Program-made: the position numbers and the translations under genes
Assembly (NCBI GenBank): GCA_963969595.1
Contig: OZ018409.1
Coordinates: 29,339,282 to 29,403,281 of the forward strand
Reading direction: 5' to 3'
Length of the DNA stretch: 64,000 bases
Origin: Neckera pumila
Taxonomy: Eukaryota; Streptophyta; Bryopsida; Hypnales; Neckeraceae
In this document: positions 53,201-64,000 of the stretch, piece by piece
Position numbering within the stretch: the first letter of the stretch is position 1
Layout: the number at the start of each line of letters is the position of its first letter
Notes under the pieces: model-generated
Told to the model about the DNA's origin: nothing
The model's database searches: none
Seen by the model: the letters and a program-made list of their open reading frames with translations, nothing else

Positions 53201-56200
53201 TCAGGATCAACAATTGGGATTTTGGGTAGGTACCTACAAGCTGAAATTTTGTTGTAATTTTTTGAAACTTTTTTGGAAGATAGGAAAAATAATAAACTTT
53301 GTGGAAATATAACTTTTTTTTGCAATCGGTGCTTGGGAAAAAAATTTATGACCAAATAAGCTCAAAACAAGGGACGACGTGCAGCTTGGACAACAAAAAA
53401 AAATGGACAAAAATTTTAATTTTAATTTTTTTTTCTCATAGATTATATTTTTGTCTATTTGGAAAGCTTTGATTCATTTCATTTGGATTTGTTACGAGAA
53501 AGTTATGGACTTTCTTGTTTTTTGGGCAGTTAAAGCATCTTTTTGAAAAAAATAACTTCTAGGATGCATTTCTGAATGCAATTTTTCAAAATTTTCAGTT
53601 TTTTTTTGAATGGTTTATATTACTTGTTAGAAAAATCTCACCATTGGGATTAGTGCATTTTAATTCCATCTAAAATATATGAATATATTAGATTTTCCTT
53701 CTATCTTGTAACTACTTCTACTTAACAATTTATTAAAGAATGATAATTAAAGTTTTTTGATTTTTTGATTTATTCCCTAGACTCTCAACTCAATTCTCCA
53801 CTACAAATATTTAAAGCTCAAAACTCTGTAGTGCAAAAATTTTAAGTTACAAATGTTCAAAGTCAAAAAATCTAGTCTCGCAATGTGCTAAAAAACTTGT
53901 TTTTTTCACTTTAAACGCAGATATCTTGCAATTTGTGCGATCAAAAATTCTGAAATTTTTTTTACACACTCTCATACTAGTTAGGTGTAAGATCCTATGG
54001 TTAGATGTGAAAAAAAAACACTCTTCAAATTTTTTCACTTTTTGCTATAGAAATGGTAGTTTTGAGTGTTTTTTGGCAGAAAAAGGGCCTCGATCCTTTA
54101 GGAGTTAAGAGCTTCTTCTCTCCTTGTTGTCATTCTTCTCCAAGGCTTTGCCCTCGGCTTTCCGCCATTTATTCTTGGTCTTCTTGGAATAAACTCCGGG
54201 TTTAAAAAAATAAATAAATAAATCACTAAAGAGCTAAAAATCGCAAGTTTGTTTTGCAAAGATTTTTTAGAAATATTCTAGTCTTTTAGATATTGAAAAT
54301 TGATTATTTAGTTATCTTTCTAAGACTTGATAATTTTACAGGTTTTGACAATATCTTTTTTGTAAAGTCATAAGTATGTAAAATTATATATGTATTTGTA
54401 TTTTGGTTTTAATTATTTTATTTTATTAATACTTTAAATTTTAAATTGATTTGTATTGACATTTGCATATCTGCACTTGCTTATGAAAAAATCAATTTAA
54501 CATATAGGTTTGATTTTTTTGTATAAATTATTTTAAATATATATATATATTATTATTTTTTATATATTTATTGTAGGTACAATACTAATTGGAAAGGCAT
54601 GTTGATGGTTCTAACTGGTAATAACCTGTATCAACTTTTAGAAGATGAATTGCAATTTGTTGAGCATGTAGAGGTAGAAGGTGTTGTTCGTGTGGGTCAA
54701 TCTATCATAAGCATGACTGCTACAAATATTACACAAACCAACCCTCCAAGTTGGGGTCTTGATCGCATTGACCACCAATCTAAGCAAGCTCTTATAAATA
54801 ATTTATATTCGGTCACAAGTGGAGGCAGTGGTGTTCATGTTTACATTGTTGACACTGTACGCTAGAAGAAATGAAACATAATAAATGTTTTTTTAAGAAT
54901 AATAATAGTTGTAAGATCCTTATAAATAAATTATATTAATGAAAATTATATATTTACTAAATGCTATTGGCTTATTAAAAGACCAAGTTATTTCAAACTA
55001 GCTTAGAATTCTACTATTTGAAACATTATTGTTAATTATTTGAAGGGTATACGATGTTCTCATAAAGATTTTTTGTATTCGGATGGAAGACTTGACTCAT
55101 CAAAAAAACCTATGACTCGATGTTTATCTGGACTAGATGTCATTGGTGATGGCTATTTAACAAATGATTGCAATGGACATGGTACACATTGCGCAGGTAA
55201 TAGACTTAAAAAATAATTATGAATAACAAATCTAGTAATAATGTTATGTCATTTAACATTATAATGTAATTTTAAGGAAATGTGACTATTAAAAAAATAA
55301 AATTAGAAAGTGAAAACTAATCTTGCACATTATATATATAAATGACATTTTTAATTCATTGATAGTATAAAATTATGATTTATTAAAGGTATTGTTGCTG
55401 GTTTACAAAGTGGAGTAGCAAAAAGTGCTTTTGTTCATCCAATTAGAGCATTGTCTTGCGATGGTAGTGGAGGATATGGAAATATCATAAATGCTCTTGA
55501 TTGGTTAAGCTACAATGCTATCTCGCCTGCAGTAATTTCTATGTCTCTTGCATCTCCAGCATCCATTAGTATTGATCAAGCAATTACAAATTTTATGGAC
55601 ACTGAAGGCATTCTTGTAGTCAGTAAATGCAATCCCTATTCTAAATTGTACAAAAAAATAAAATAATAGATGCATCTTAAATTTTTTTTATAAAAGTCAA
55701 GAACTACAGACATCCAAAAAAATATTTGGAATGAATGATTATTTTACATATTTATATATATACAAATATTAGTTGCCAAATATCTTGATTTTATTGAAAT
55801 AGGCCATTGTCATTATTTTGGTTGCATTCATTTTTATATTTTAATTTCAAATATAAACTTGAATTTTCTTCTACCAACAATATTATTGATATGACTAAAT
55901 TATAATTTCATTATTTAAATTTTACAAAAAATTTAATTGAAAGCAATGTAATATAAGTGAAAACTAATAATATATGATATTAGATATATTAAAAATAATG
56001 ATTATTTAATACACAAAATACTTATTATAAACCAATTTTAAAGCATATTTTCTACATTCTTCTAGTAAATTGAATCTGTCCTTAATTTTTTTTATGAATA
56101 ATTATTATTTTAATAAATTAAAGTGATTTTGGATGAAAAATAATATTCTTTTATATAATTGAAGATATCCAAAATATCCATCTTTAAGTATTATGTATTT

Positions 56201-59200
56201 CTAAGAAATTCTTTACAAACATGTTGTATAAATAAAAATTAAATGAAAAATTATATATTTTGAATTAGGTAGTGGCCGCAGGCAATTTTCATGATGAAGC
56301 ATGCAATTATTCTCCTGCTCGTGTACTTCCTACATTGTCCGTTGCTTCTAGTTCCGTTCTAAATGTTCTAAGTTGGTTTTCAAACTATGGTAGTTGTACA
56401 TCAATTATTGCTCCAGTAAGAGAAACAAAAAAAGGCTCTTTTCAACTATTATAGATAAATTTTTTTTTTTTTCCATTGTACATATGTTATATATAATCAT
56501 GATATTTATATGTCATGTTTAATTGTTATAAATTTAATTGGAATCAATATGATATACATTGTATTGCAATCTTTAATGACTAAAATTTATGCTCTATCAT
56601 ACATAAGTTTTATTTACCAAAATAGTTTATTACCTAAATTTTAATTATTTTAGAATTCAATTAACCACAGCATATAAGGTTGCAATGGTTGCAACAAACC
56701 AATCAATTTAGCTACAATAATGATGTTTAATTTAAATAATTTAAAATATGACTTTGCTTTCTATTGGTACTTAATATCCTAATGGTTGAAGGAATGCCAT
56801 TGGCCTTAGTTCCTAAAGGACCATTAGGAAAAATTTCAGACCTTGAGAAGGCCGCGAGTTTTGCACTCATCCGGTGCAATTATGGGAAAAATCAAAATCA
56901 AATATTATTATCATTTTTTAATTATTTAAGAAATAAATTGGATGCTGATGTGGCACTATTAGTGCCACATCAAATTTTTATTTTTTTTCATATTTATTTT
57001 CCAAAAAAATATTTTTTTTCATTCTGAAGTTGCACCATAGGGGTCCCAAAAATCAGTTCTTTAGTGGCATTCTAGAGGGCTGAAATTTTTCCTAATGTAA
57101 GTGGATGACCTTCAAATAGACTTAAACTACAAAAGAATTTAAATCCTTTGACTAATTTTTTATCTATTTTTTATCTAAACCCCTAAAGGATCAGTATGCA
57201 GTTTTTTTTCATTATAGAAATTTTGGACAGGAACCTGTGACTAGAGGTTTAAATATCTTAGGCTGAAATTTTAATAGAACTTGGAGATGAAGAATATCTT
57301 TCATGTGCATTAAATTTCATGACATTTGGAAATATGAATCAAAAGTTATGGCCTAATATGTTACTTTTTTCACCGGGCAAACAATTCTTTTCAAAAATAA
57401 AAATTTGAAACTAGTTTTCTACAATTATGTATATGTGAAAAGGTTTGAATCATTCCATTCCAATCATTGAGTCAAAAGTTATGAGGGGTTTTAGTTTGCG
57501 AGTAGTTATAGATTCTCTACTATAAAAAATACTTTGTAATTGTGTATTTAACATAGTTTTCAATAATTCCTGGGAAAAAATAAAATCCTAGGATGTAGAT
57601 TAGTTATTACAACATTTCAACCATTGGGATTGGCATCTTTTTAATTCATAAATAAATTCTTAACAATTTAGTATTTTGAATCATTATCTACTTCTTTCTA
57701 CTTACTATTTTTTTCCTATATGTTGTACAATTCCAATGATGCGAAAAATTTCAAGCATATTGCCAACTTATTTAGGAAAATGAATTCAAAGAAGCACCAC
57801 CATTTTGGACATTTTTCATTGAAAAATGAGCTTGTGAAGTGTAGCTGCCCAATTGAAAAAATGGTTTTGGAGACTTTGAATGCTTATATCTTTTGATCTT
57901 CACGGTGGAATTTTTTGAAATTCTTACCACATGTTGTTAATACATCATACTACAGTAGAACCTCTCCTAGTGCATAGTGTAGGGATTATGCACTAGGAAA
58001 GGTTTATGTATTTGGAGAGGTGCAGTACTGTTCACTGTCTAACGTGGCTTCTAACTATAGGGCCTCCAACCACATGGCTTCTAACTACACGGCCTCCAAT
58101 CATTGTTCATCAATAAAGGCTTCAAAGTACTATCTCTCTTAGTGCATATTATGCACTAATAGAGTATGCACTAAGAGAGGTTCTTCTGTACAAGATCCTA
58201 CGGTTACATGTGTCAAAAATTATTTTTTTCCAAAAATTTGGTAGTTGTATTAGAAATGGCAGTTTTGGAGCACTTTTGGTGATTACACAATCATGGAACT
58301 TTAGGGGTTAAATCTGGAGATTGAGAATCTCAATATGTCTCAAGTAATTTGATCACAAAGTTTAGAAAATAAGTTTTGACCAGCCAATGGGAAAAACCTA
58401 GGCAACATAATTTGGAGAAGGACATTTCAATGAAAATGTTTCAAATGGTGTCAATCTATTAAATTGTGTTTAGTAATGGATGAGATGTTTGAAATTGTTT
58501 TACTAAATTTTACAACATTCTAATCATTCTTAAATTTTTGTTAGTGCTTGCAATTTATGATGGTTAATCTTGAAAATCCCATTGTCTCTATAGGAAGAAA
58601 ATAGATTTTGGATAGGCTTGTGTAACCTCAATTTTTGACCTTTTGTTTTAAAGTTTTTCATAATATAAAAAATCATAGTAGCTTCTTGGAAATGTAATTT
58701 TCATTTCAATTGGTGTGTTGAAGCAAAAGTTATGCCACAATAAGCTCAAAAAGTGGGAAAGATTGGACCGTAATAAAATAAACCCACTAAAAACTGAAAT
58801 AATGAAAAAAAAAAATTTCAAATTATATTTTTGTCTACATAGAAAGCTTTGATTCATTCCATTTAGATTTGTATTGTGAAAGTTATGGAGCAGTCATAGA
58901 AATTCTTTAGGAATAATTTAACTAAATTTGTTTTTTAACTCAATTTTCACAACTCTTACAATGAAAAGATTTGAAGTTTTTACAAGATTAAGCATGCTTT
59001 ATAGGAAAATTTCATTGTTGAATTGTGTTATTCAGATTTCAATTCCATCTTAGAACTATCAACAATTTAGAATTTTCTTCAATCTCTTATCAACTTCTAC
59101 TTAACAATTTCTTAAGAATGAAAATCACATTTTTTTTTAGTTTTTTTTTTCTATACTTTTGATTCAAATATTCAACATAATTTTTTTAAATAAAATCTTT

Positions 59201-61119
59201 AGTGAAAAAACTCAAAGTTAAGAAGATTCAAAATCAAAAAATTTGGTCTAGAATCTTATTTAAAACATTCACTTTAAATGTAAATATCTTGCAATCTATG
59301 CAATGAAATTTTCTGAAATTTCTTTCCTATTCAAGTACCACTCTAATGCAAGATCTTATAATTAGATATGCAAGAAAAAAAATTATTACAGATTTTTGCT
59401 CTTTGCTCTTTGCAATAGAAATAGCAATTTTGAGTATTTTTTGATGAAGAATGGGCTTAGGGACTTTAGGAGTTAAGAAAATGAGAAAATGAAAAGAATG
59501 GGTATATATTTGTCTTTTCTTTGAACTTCGTGAAAACCTCCATCTTTGAGGGGAAAGTAATCACATTCGTTGACTAAATTTTCTTGTGCATACTCAAAAC
59601 TCAACAAATAGTCATGATCTTTAAAGCTCACAAAGGAAAGTTATTCAAATTTTTAATAGTATAAAAAATAGTTGTTATTTATATGCAAAGCTGAAATGGT
59701 AGCTTGTAACACAATAGCATCGTCCAAAAAATGGTTGATTGAACCTTTTTGGTTTCTTATTCTATAAAATAAATTTAAAAACTTTAAAATATCAATAAAA
59801 CCATACAAATGTTTTTGTTTGTAAAATGCTATAAACAATGGAATTTATATCCAATGAAATTACAACATGCAAAATTTACAATTGTTCATTGGTATCTATT
59901 TGGTTAATTTATATATAATTTGCAACCCATTATTGTATTAAATTATATTCTTCTCAATTCATTAGATCCTTTGATCCCTTATAGTTTTAATGTTTTTGAA
60001 TTGATTAGGGTGAACTTATAACAAGTACATGGAATACAAGTGATACTTCATATAATACTATTTCAGGAACATCTATGGCTTGTCCACACGTGGTATGTAA
60101 ATACATCTCAAAACTTGATAAGTGTGCATTTAAGGATTGTGTATATTCATAAAAAAACTTCTCTAAATTTCTCATTTTTGATTTTCTTTCAACCAACCAA
60201 TCCAAACTAGGAACAATTTAGAAATGAAGTTGAAACTTGAAGTTTTCAAACTACTTTGTTTTTTATTACAAAAAAATGTACGTTATATAAAACTTTGGCG
60301 TATAAAAAATATTAAAATAGTTTCAATTTCATCTTAGATATTTATAGAAATATGATTTGAATTCAAATTAATGGCTTATATAAATGAAGATAATAAATTT
60401 TCAAACAGTTGGTAATCTGTTATTCTTATTTAAATTTAATTAATCCTATTAAGATTAATATTTTTTAATAAAATCTTAGAATTTTTTTACTTACAAGAAA
60501 CATGAAAATTGAATCTAGTTTACTTGTATTGAATGAAATTCAATTTTTAAGAAAATGAAAATTTTACTTGGATTGGGTTATGTTCCAAAATGAAAGTAAA
60601 ATTCTAATCATATATAGTTTCATTTGTTACTTTATACAAAAATTATATATAATTTGATATAAAAGAAAAAAAAAATTATTTGAATTATAAATGAAAGATT
60701 TCAATCTCTTTGTTTTTTTTAGAACAAAAATGGATATATAAGTTGAATGTAATTCCTAAATATATCACATTCAGGCTGGTGGAGCTGCACTCTATTTAAG
60801 TCAATATATTGATGCAAGACCTAAAGATGTACGACAAGCTTTGCTTGATGCATGTGAAGTTGGGGCTATAAATACCAATGCACTAGCTAATACTACCACA
60901 AAGTTTTTGAATGTTGTCAATATGATGCAACCACCTTTTAACATTACTCCAAGAGCATTTTATAATGTCTCTGAAGGCACCTCTCAAACTAGCATGATAT
61001 CACTACGAATAAAGCCAACAAGCAGTGTTACACTGACTCCAACTCTTATTGATTCATCTATTGGTATATCCAATAAACTAATATTCATTATTATACTTGT
61101 GACATTAATAAAGAAATAA
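41205..61119 (+). CDS. Proteinase K-like secreted subtilase with I9 prodomain
   Basis: Subtilisin-family (S8A) serine protease of the proteinase K type. Exons: 41205-41401, 42434-42538, 54577-54856, 55046-55196, 55389-55615, 56269-56415, 60009-60092, 60775-61119. Every junction is GT-AG and phase-consistent, giving 511 residues. Signal peptide at about 1-23 (FLIALLFISAMLLVNVNA), then a Cys-containing linker and an I9 inhibitor prodomain from about residue 66 (RYILKLKN) to about 150 (VEHVEVEGVVRVG). Catalytic Asp193 in VYIVDT|GI, His239 in NGHGTHCAG, oxyanion Asn326 in VAAGN and Ser391 in GTSMACPHV; spacing fits the family. The protein has no PA domain, unlike ordinary plant SBT subtilases. 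The C-terminus ends in a short hydrophobic run (LIFIIILVTLI) of unclear role. Introns of 12.0 and 3.6 kb are full of mobile elements. All catalytic residues and the frame are intact, so it is probably functional. The last exon might instead splice onward from about 61061. Confidence 0.88.
42539..45299. other. First part of the 12-kb subtilase intron
   Basis: Very AT-rich with no coding sequence and no well-bounded repeat recognised before B3. Confidence 0.5.
45526..46100. mobile_element. Stowaway-type (Tc1/mariner) MITE inserted in B3
   Basis: Ends CTACCTCCGTCCCACTAAAA and TTTTAGTGGGACAGAGGGAG plus TAG, flanked by the TA target on both sides (45524-45525 and 46101-46102). These are classic plant Stowaway termini. 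575 bp, longer than usual; no mariner transposase motif was found inside. Confidence 0.9.
46164..46757 (-). mobile_element. 5'-truncated LINE-like insertion in B3
   Basis: Flanked by an exact 12-bp duplication AATTATGGAATT (46152-46163 and 46758-46769), with an A-rich tail at the left when read on the minus strand (ccatttgttatcc then aaaaaaattaaaag). Variable-length duplications and such tails mark target-primed insertion. A minus-strand frame at about 46290-46600 reads LLWGPKTGDAQRKW, then FLGVRALKKSI and WSRFTNIWLQ, resembling the region after the reverse transcriptase of plant LINEs. The insertion is too short to be active. Confidence 0.75.
47252..49349. other. Subtilase intron, unassigned AT-rich DNA
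   Basis: No gene. Includes the telomere-like tract at 48146-48198. Confidence 0.5.
48146..48198. repeat. Short interstitial telomere-like tract
   Basis: Degenerate to exact cccaaaccctaaa units (aacccaaaccctaaaccc and a second ccaaaccctaaac), matching the plant telomere heptamer CCCTAAA, within the large subtilase intron. Confidence 0.65.
49350..50118 (-). mobile_element. TTAA element A5 (reverse, right end eroded)
   Basis: Starts TTAACCTCTAAAGGACC at 49350. The interior is the reverse complement of subfamily A (accataggatctttta, gttgcaagatatttg, ttttgctttagggcatcaattgg). The far end with the second TIR is lost near 50118. Confidence 0.7.
50119..51189. other. Subtilase intron, no feature seen
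   Basis: AT-rich with scattered short open frames; nothing supported. Confidence 0.5.
51190..51392. mobile_element. CACTA-like hairpin MITE, copy 3 (eroded ends)
   Basis: Shares the ggggtattttaagtata / tatacttaaaacacccc arms and the agtaatga...tcattact pairing with the copies at 16393 and 33202. The left terminus (cgacaagaa) and right terminus (ttctcttgtg) have decayed. Confidence 0.7.
51393..53194. other. Subtilase intron, no feature seen
   Basis: AT-rich DNA with no recognised repeat or coding sequence. Confidence 0.45.
53195..54109 (+). mobile_element. TTAA element A6 (left TIR decayed)
   Basis: Right end ATCCTTTAGGAGTTAA (TTAA at 54106-54109). The left end survives only as gtaacttcaggatcaacaat. 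The interior follows A2 closely (caaataagctcaaaacaagg, gagaaagttatggac, taagatcctatggttag). Lies about 470 bp before the exon carrying the catalytic Asp of the subtilase. Confidence 0.78.
57176..58311 (+). mobile_element. TTAA element B4, carrying a pogo-like MITE
   Basis: Left end ctaaACCCCTAAAGGATC (target mutated from TTAA), right end CTTTAGGGGTTAA at 58311. The interior matches B1; the extra 236 bp is the MITE at 57953-58188. Located in the intron between the Asn and Ser exons of the subtilase. Confidence 0.82.
57953..58188. mobile_element. Pogo/Emigrant-like MITE inserted in B4
   Basis: Ends CAGTAGAACCTCTCC and, inverted, CAGAAGAACCTCTCT; TA duplicated on each side (57951-57952 and 58189-58190). 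The element interrupts the B sequence catactac|aagatcctac exactly. The ends match the CAGTA(A/G)AACCTCT signature of plant pogo-derived MITEs. Its inner tracts tagtgcata...tatgcacta form further hairpins. Confidence 0.85.
58564..59476 (+). mobile_element. TTAA element A7
   Basis: TTAATCTTGAAAATCCCATTG at 58564 and GACTTTAGGAGTTAA ending at 59476. The subfamily A interior is well kept, including the inner hairpin remnant and aagttatgccacaataagctc. Lies in the same subtilase intron as B4, about 250 bp downstream. Confidence 0.8.
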
Positions 61120-62099
61120 AGAAAAAATAAAGAAAAACAAAAACATGAATTTTTTCTATATACTTTTTGTTTTAGTATATATAATTTATAAGAAGATTTT
61201 AGAATTTAAAAAATATATATTTAAAATGTGCAATTTAATATATCTTCAATCCATACTGCATAGAATAGATTGAAATTAATTTATTGATTTTAAATACCAA
61301 AAGAACCTCATTACAATTTTATTGTTGTAAAATTATTTATATTCTATTCTTAAAGACCTTCATTAAAGTGTTAAGTCTAATAATGATAAATTGAGTTTAT
61401 TTGGAATTATTGTTGAAGATATCAAACATAAAATACCAATATATGATACATACAATATATAAACAAACTTTTATCATTCATTATACACTTCATCAAATGT
61501 TTTAATTAAATAAATGCATGCACAAATTAAATAAAGTATGATCCCCTAAAAAAACACAAGAACAGGATTCAAATCAACACTCATTCTTTTTGTTTGGGAA
61601 TAAATAAGATATACTTATAATTTTGGATTCTATTAATCCCTCAAGGCCTAACAACTTTTTGACAATGGAGGTTCTCAACGAATTGTCCCATTTTGATATT
61701 TTTTTGCACATGGATGTGATTAAATATCTTAATTTTAACTATACCAAAGTAAAGACTTCTTTGTTTGGTATGTGTGGAATGAATTGTGGAAAATATTGAC
61801 CGTTGAATTTTAAGATTATAGCAATTTTGGATGATCTATTTTATAGGAACAAAGCACAGTTTGATAGAAAGAAAACTTTTAAGAAGCTGAATAAGGCTAT
61901 TTTATCCATCCACTCGCCTCCAAAAAATGCATTAGAACCTAAACCAAATGCAATATTTTTAAATTTCAAAAATAAGAAATAAAAAGTCTCTCAAATTTGT
62001 ACATTTTCAAACAAAATGGGGTAGAAAACCAAAACTCACCAAATTGGATCCTACTAAATTTAACTTTATTTATGTATCTATTAATTATTAGCATATTTT
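61120..62099. other. Downstream of the subtilase, AT-rich
   Basis: Probable 3' UTR followed by unassigned DNA. A ttaatccctcaaggcc at 61634 resembles one TTAA-family end, but the sequence behind it does not match either subfamily clearly. Confidence 0.45.
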
Positions 62100-62949
62100 T
62101 TGAAACTTCATCAAAATGTTTAGAAATTTTAATAGAAGGTGGGGACAAGGAATACTTTCATACGCACAAAATTTCATGACATTTGGAAACATGGGTCAAA
62201 AGTTATTGCAAGTTTGTTTTTCAACTCAAGCAATCCGGGCAGATAAAAAAAATCACTATTTTCAAACATTAAAATTTGAAATTGGTTTATTAGATTTATA
62301 TAGCTTTGAATCATTCCATTTTGATCAATGAGTCAAAAGTTATGAGGAATTTTAGTTTGCGGGCAGTTATGGATTCTCTACTCTAAAATAAACTTTGAAG
62401 TTGCTTACTTTACTCCATTCTCAATATTTTTTGAAAAAGATAAAGTCATAGGATGTAGATTGTTTATGACAATATTACAACCATTGGGATTGACATTTTT
62501 CAATTCTATAATTAAATTCTTAACAATTTAGTATTTTGAATCATTCTCTACTTCTTTCTACTTACTATTTTTTTCCTATATGTTGTTCAATTCCAAATGA
62601 TCTGAAAAGTTCAAACATGTAGCCATCTTGCTCAAAACAATGAAATCAAAGAAGTACAACCATTTTGGAAATTTTTTCATAAGGATTAGACCTTGTGAAG
62701 TGCAGCTTCCTATTTTTTTTTGCAGGGCCAAGAAAACAATTTTTGCCACTTCAAATGCTAATATCTTGCAATCTACATGGTGGAAATTTCTGAATTTTTT
62801 TTGACATCTTTTCAAACCAGAGTACTACACGATCCTACAATTATAAGTGTCCAAAGGTGATGTTTTTCAAAAATTTGGTACTTATACTAGAAATGGCAAG
62901 TTTTGGAGCATTTTTTATGAGAACATAGTTAATGAACTATAGGGGTTAA
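62100..62949 (+). mobile_element. TTAA element B5 (left end lost)
   Basis: Right end gaactataggggttaa (TTAA at 62946-62949). The interior from about 62100 follows B1 (gacatttggaaacatggg, gggattgacatttttc, ccaaatgatctgaaaag). Confidence 0.75.
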
Positions 62950-63773
62950 ACAATATTGATTGCATGATATTAGCCATTGAAAAATAAATTAAATGTCTTT
63001 TTACTACCTTACAAAAGAAACAATGATGTCAGACTTTTATTATTCTAACTTAAATCTATAGCGGAATTGGCTTTGAATTCAAATATTAGTGTATTGAAAA
63101 ATTTGGTTGAGAGTCTCAAAATCTTTACAAAAAAAAAATCAGCTTTCAGTTATAAATTTGTCTAGTAGAAAGTACAAGATGAAGGAAAAACAAAATCCTA
63201 AATCACTAATATTTCAAAGATGGAATTCAAATGCATCAATTCTAATGATAAAATTTGTTCTAGCAAAATCCTAAATGCTCTTGGGTGTTATTTTGGAAAA
63301 TGGTGAAAATTTCGTTAAAAACAAATTCAGAAAGGATATTAGAATTTTATACAGACACATGGATTGCTCGCAAAACAAATTATTTTGTTAAAACAAATTT
63401 GAATATCCTTTTTATAAAGACACATAGATTGCTTGCAAAATAAGACTCCTTTCAAATCACTACTTTTAAACAAATGAACAAAACTTTCTATGTATGCATA
63501 TAAGAACCTAATTTTGAAATATGTTCAAAGAAAAAATATTCAAAATATATTTTTTATTTTTTAGGATATAATTGTTACTAAAGTTTGATCATTCTATACT
63601 TAAAGTGGTATAACTTTTTCACTTGGGCACCAATTGAAATAAAAGTTATATTCTCAAGAGACAATCTATCTTAAAATGAAATCTTTAAGAATCACTAACA
63701 AAGATTGGAATCACAAAAATATGCATGTACTTTCATTTGTTCTTTAAGAGTACTTTGGTTGTTTAGACAATGA
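62950..63773. other. Intergenic, AT-rich, with a small A fragment
   Basis: A short reverse fragment of subfamily A lies at about 63595-63715 (cttgggcaccaattgaaataaaagttatattc, split by mismatches). Nothing else supported. Confidence 0.45.
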
Positions 63774-63987
63774 TGCTAACATGTGACCATGGAAATGCGA
63801 GCATATGAGCCTTGAGCATATGCATAAGTTGATAATCTACAACCATTGATATATTTATGTTAGGTGTTATAACATAAATTCCTATAATATAGGTATCTAT
63901 AACATAAATATCCTATAATCATGGAAGATTCCTATAAAATAGTCTTCTAAGCTCATGAATTTATGTTTCTAGGCTCACATAATAGCA
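63774..63987. mobile_element. TGCTA-TIR repeat, copy 3
   Basis: Starts TGCTAACATGTGACC and ends GGCTCACATAATAGCA. Shares tcctataatatagg and atcctataatcat words with the copy at 28489-28743, supporting one family. No target duplication could be defined. Confidence 0.55.
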
Positions 63988-64000
63988 CCCCTAGTCCTTT

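Overview
The window is nuclear DNA of a land plant, most likely a non-seed plant, though the species cannot be named from the sequence alone. The evidence is plant-type intron-rich genes (an MCRS1/EMB1967-like FHA protein, cornichon, a nepenthesin-class aspartic protease), an interstitial CCCTAAA plant telomere tract, and plant-type Stowaway, pogo, hAT, Harbinger and CACTA miniature elements. Outside the first 11 kb the DNA is very AT-rich and dominated by decayed mobile elements.

Layout. 0.4-5.9 kb, minus strand: the 5' two thirds or more of an MCRS1-type gene (INO80-associated chromatin factor), which leaves the window at the left edge before its FHA domain. 5.9-8.6 kb: its leader, including a 147-bp-period duplication of the start-codon region, then a TTAA-flanked repeat. 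8.8-11.1 kb, plus strand: a complete four-exon cornichon ER cargo-receptor gene. 13.2-24.1 kb, minus strand: a pepsin-family aspartic protease with both catalytic Asp motifs and a predicted N-terminal membrane anchor; its exons are spread over about 11 kb, and the introns hold CACTA-like, hAT-like and TTAA elements. 24-41 kb, gene-poor: a broken SART1/DOT2 splicing-factor copy at 30.0-31.2 kb plus many repeats. 41.2-61.1 kb, plus strand: an eight-exon proteinase K-like subtilase (signal peptide, I9 prodomain, intact Asp/His/Ser triad) with a 12-kb intron. 61.1-64 kb: repeats only.

The most distinctive feature is a family of about 0.9-kb non-coding elements bounded by TTAA and a short terminal inverted repeat CCCCTAAAGG. 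At least twelve full or partial copies in two related subfamilies (called A and B here) occupy roughly a seventh of the window. TTAA targets are typical of piggyBac or Kolobok transposons. Several copies carry or sit inside other elements, so a relative insertion order can be read.

The two proteases and the housekeeping genes do not form an operon-like unit. Exon structures were derived by hand from reading-frame continuity, splice consensus and family similarity. Phases agree across nearly all junctions; exceptions are stated in the entries.
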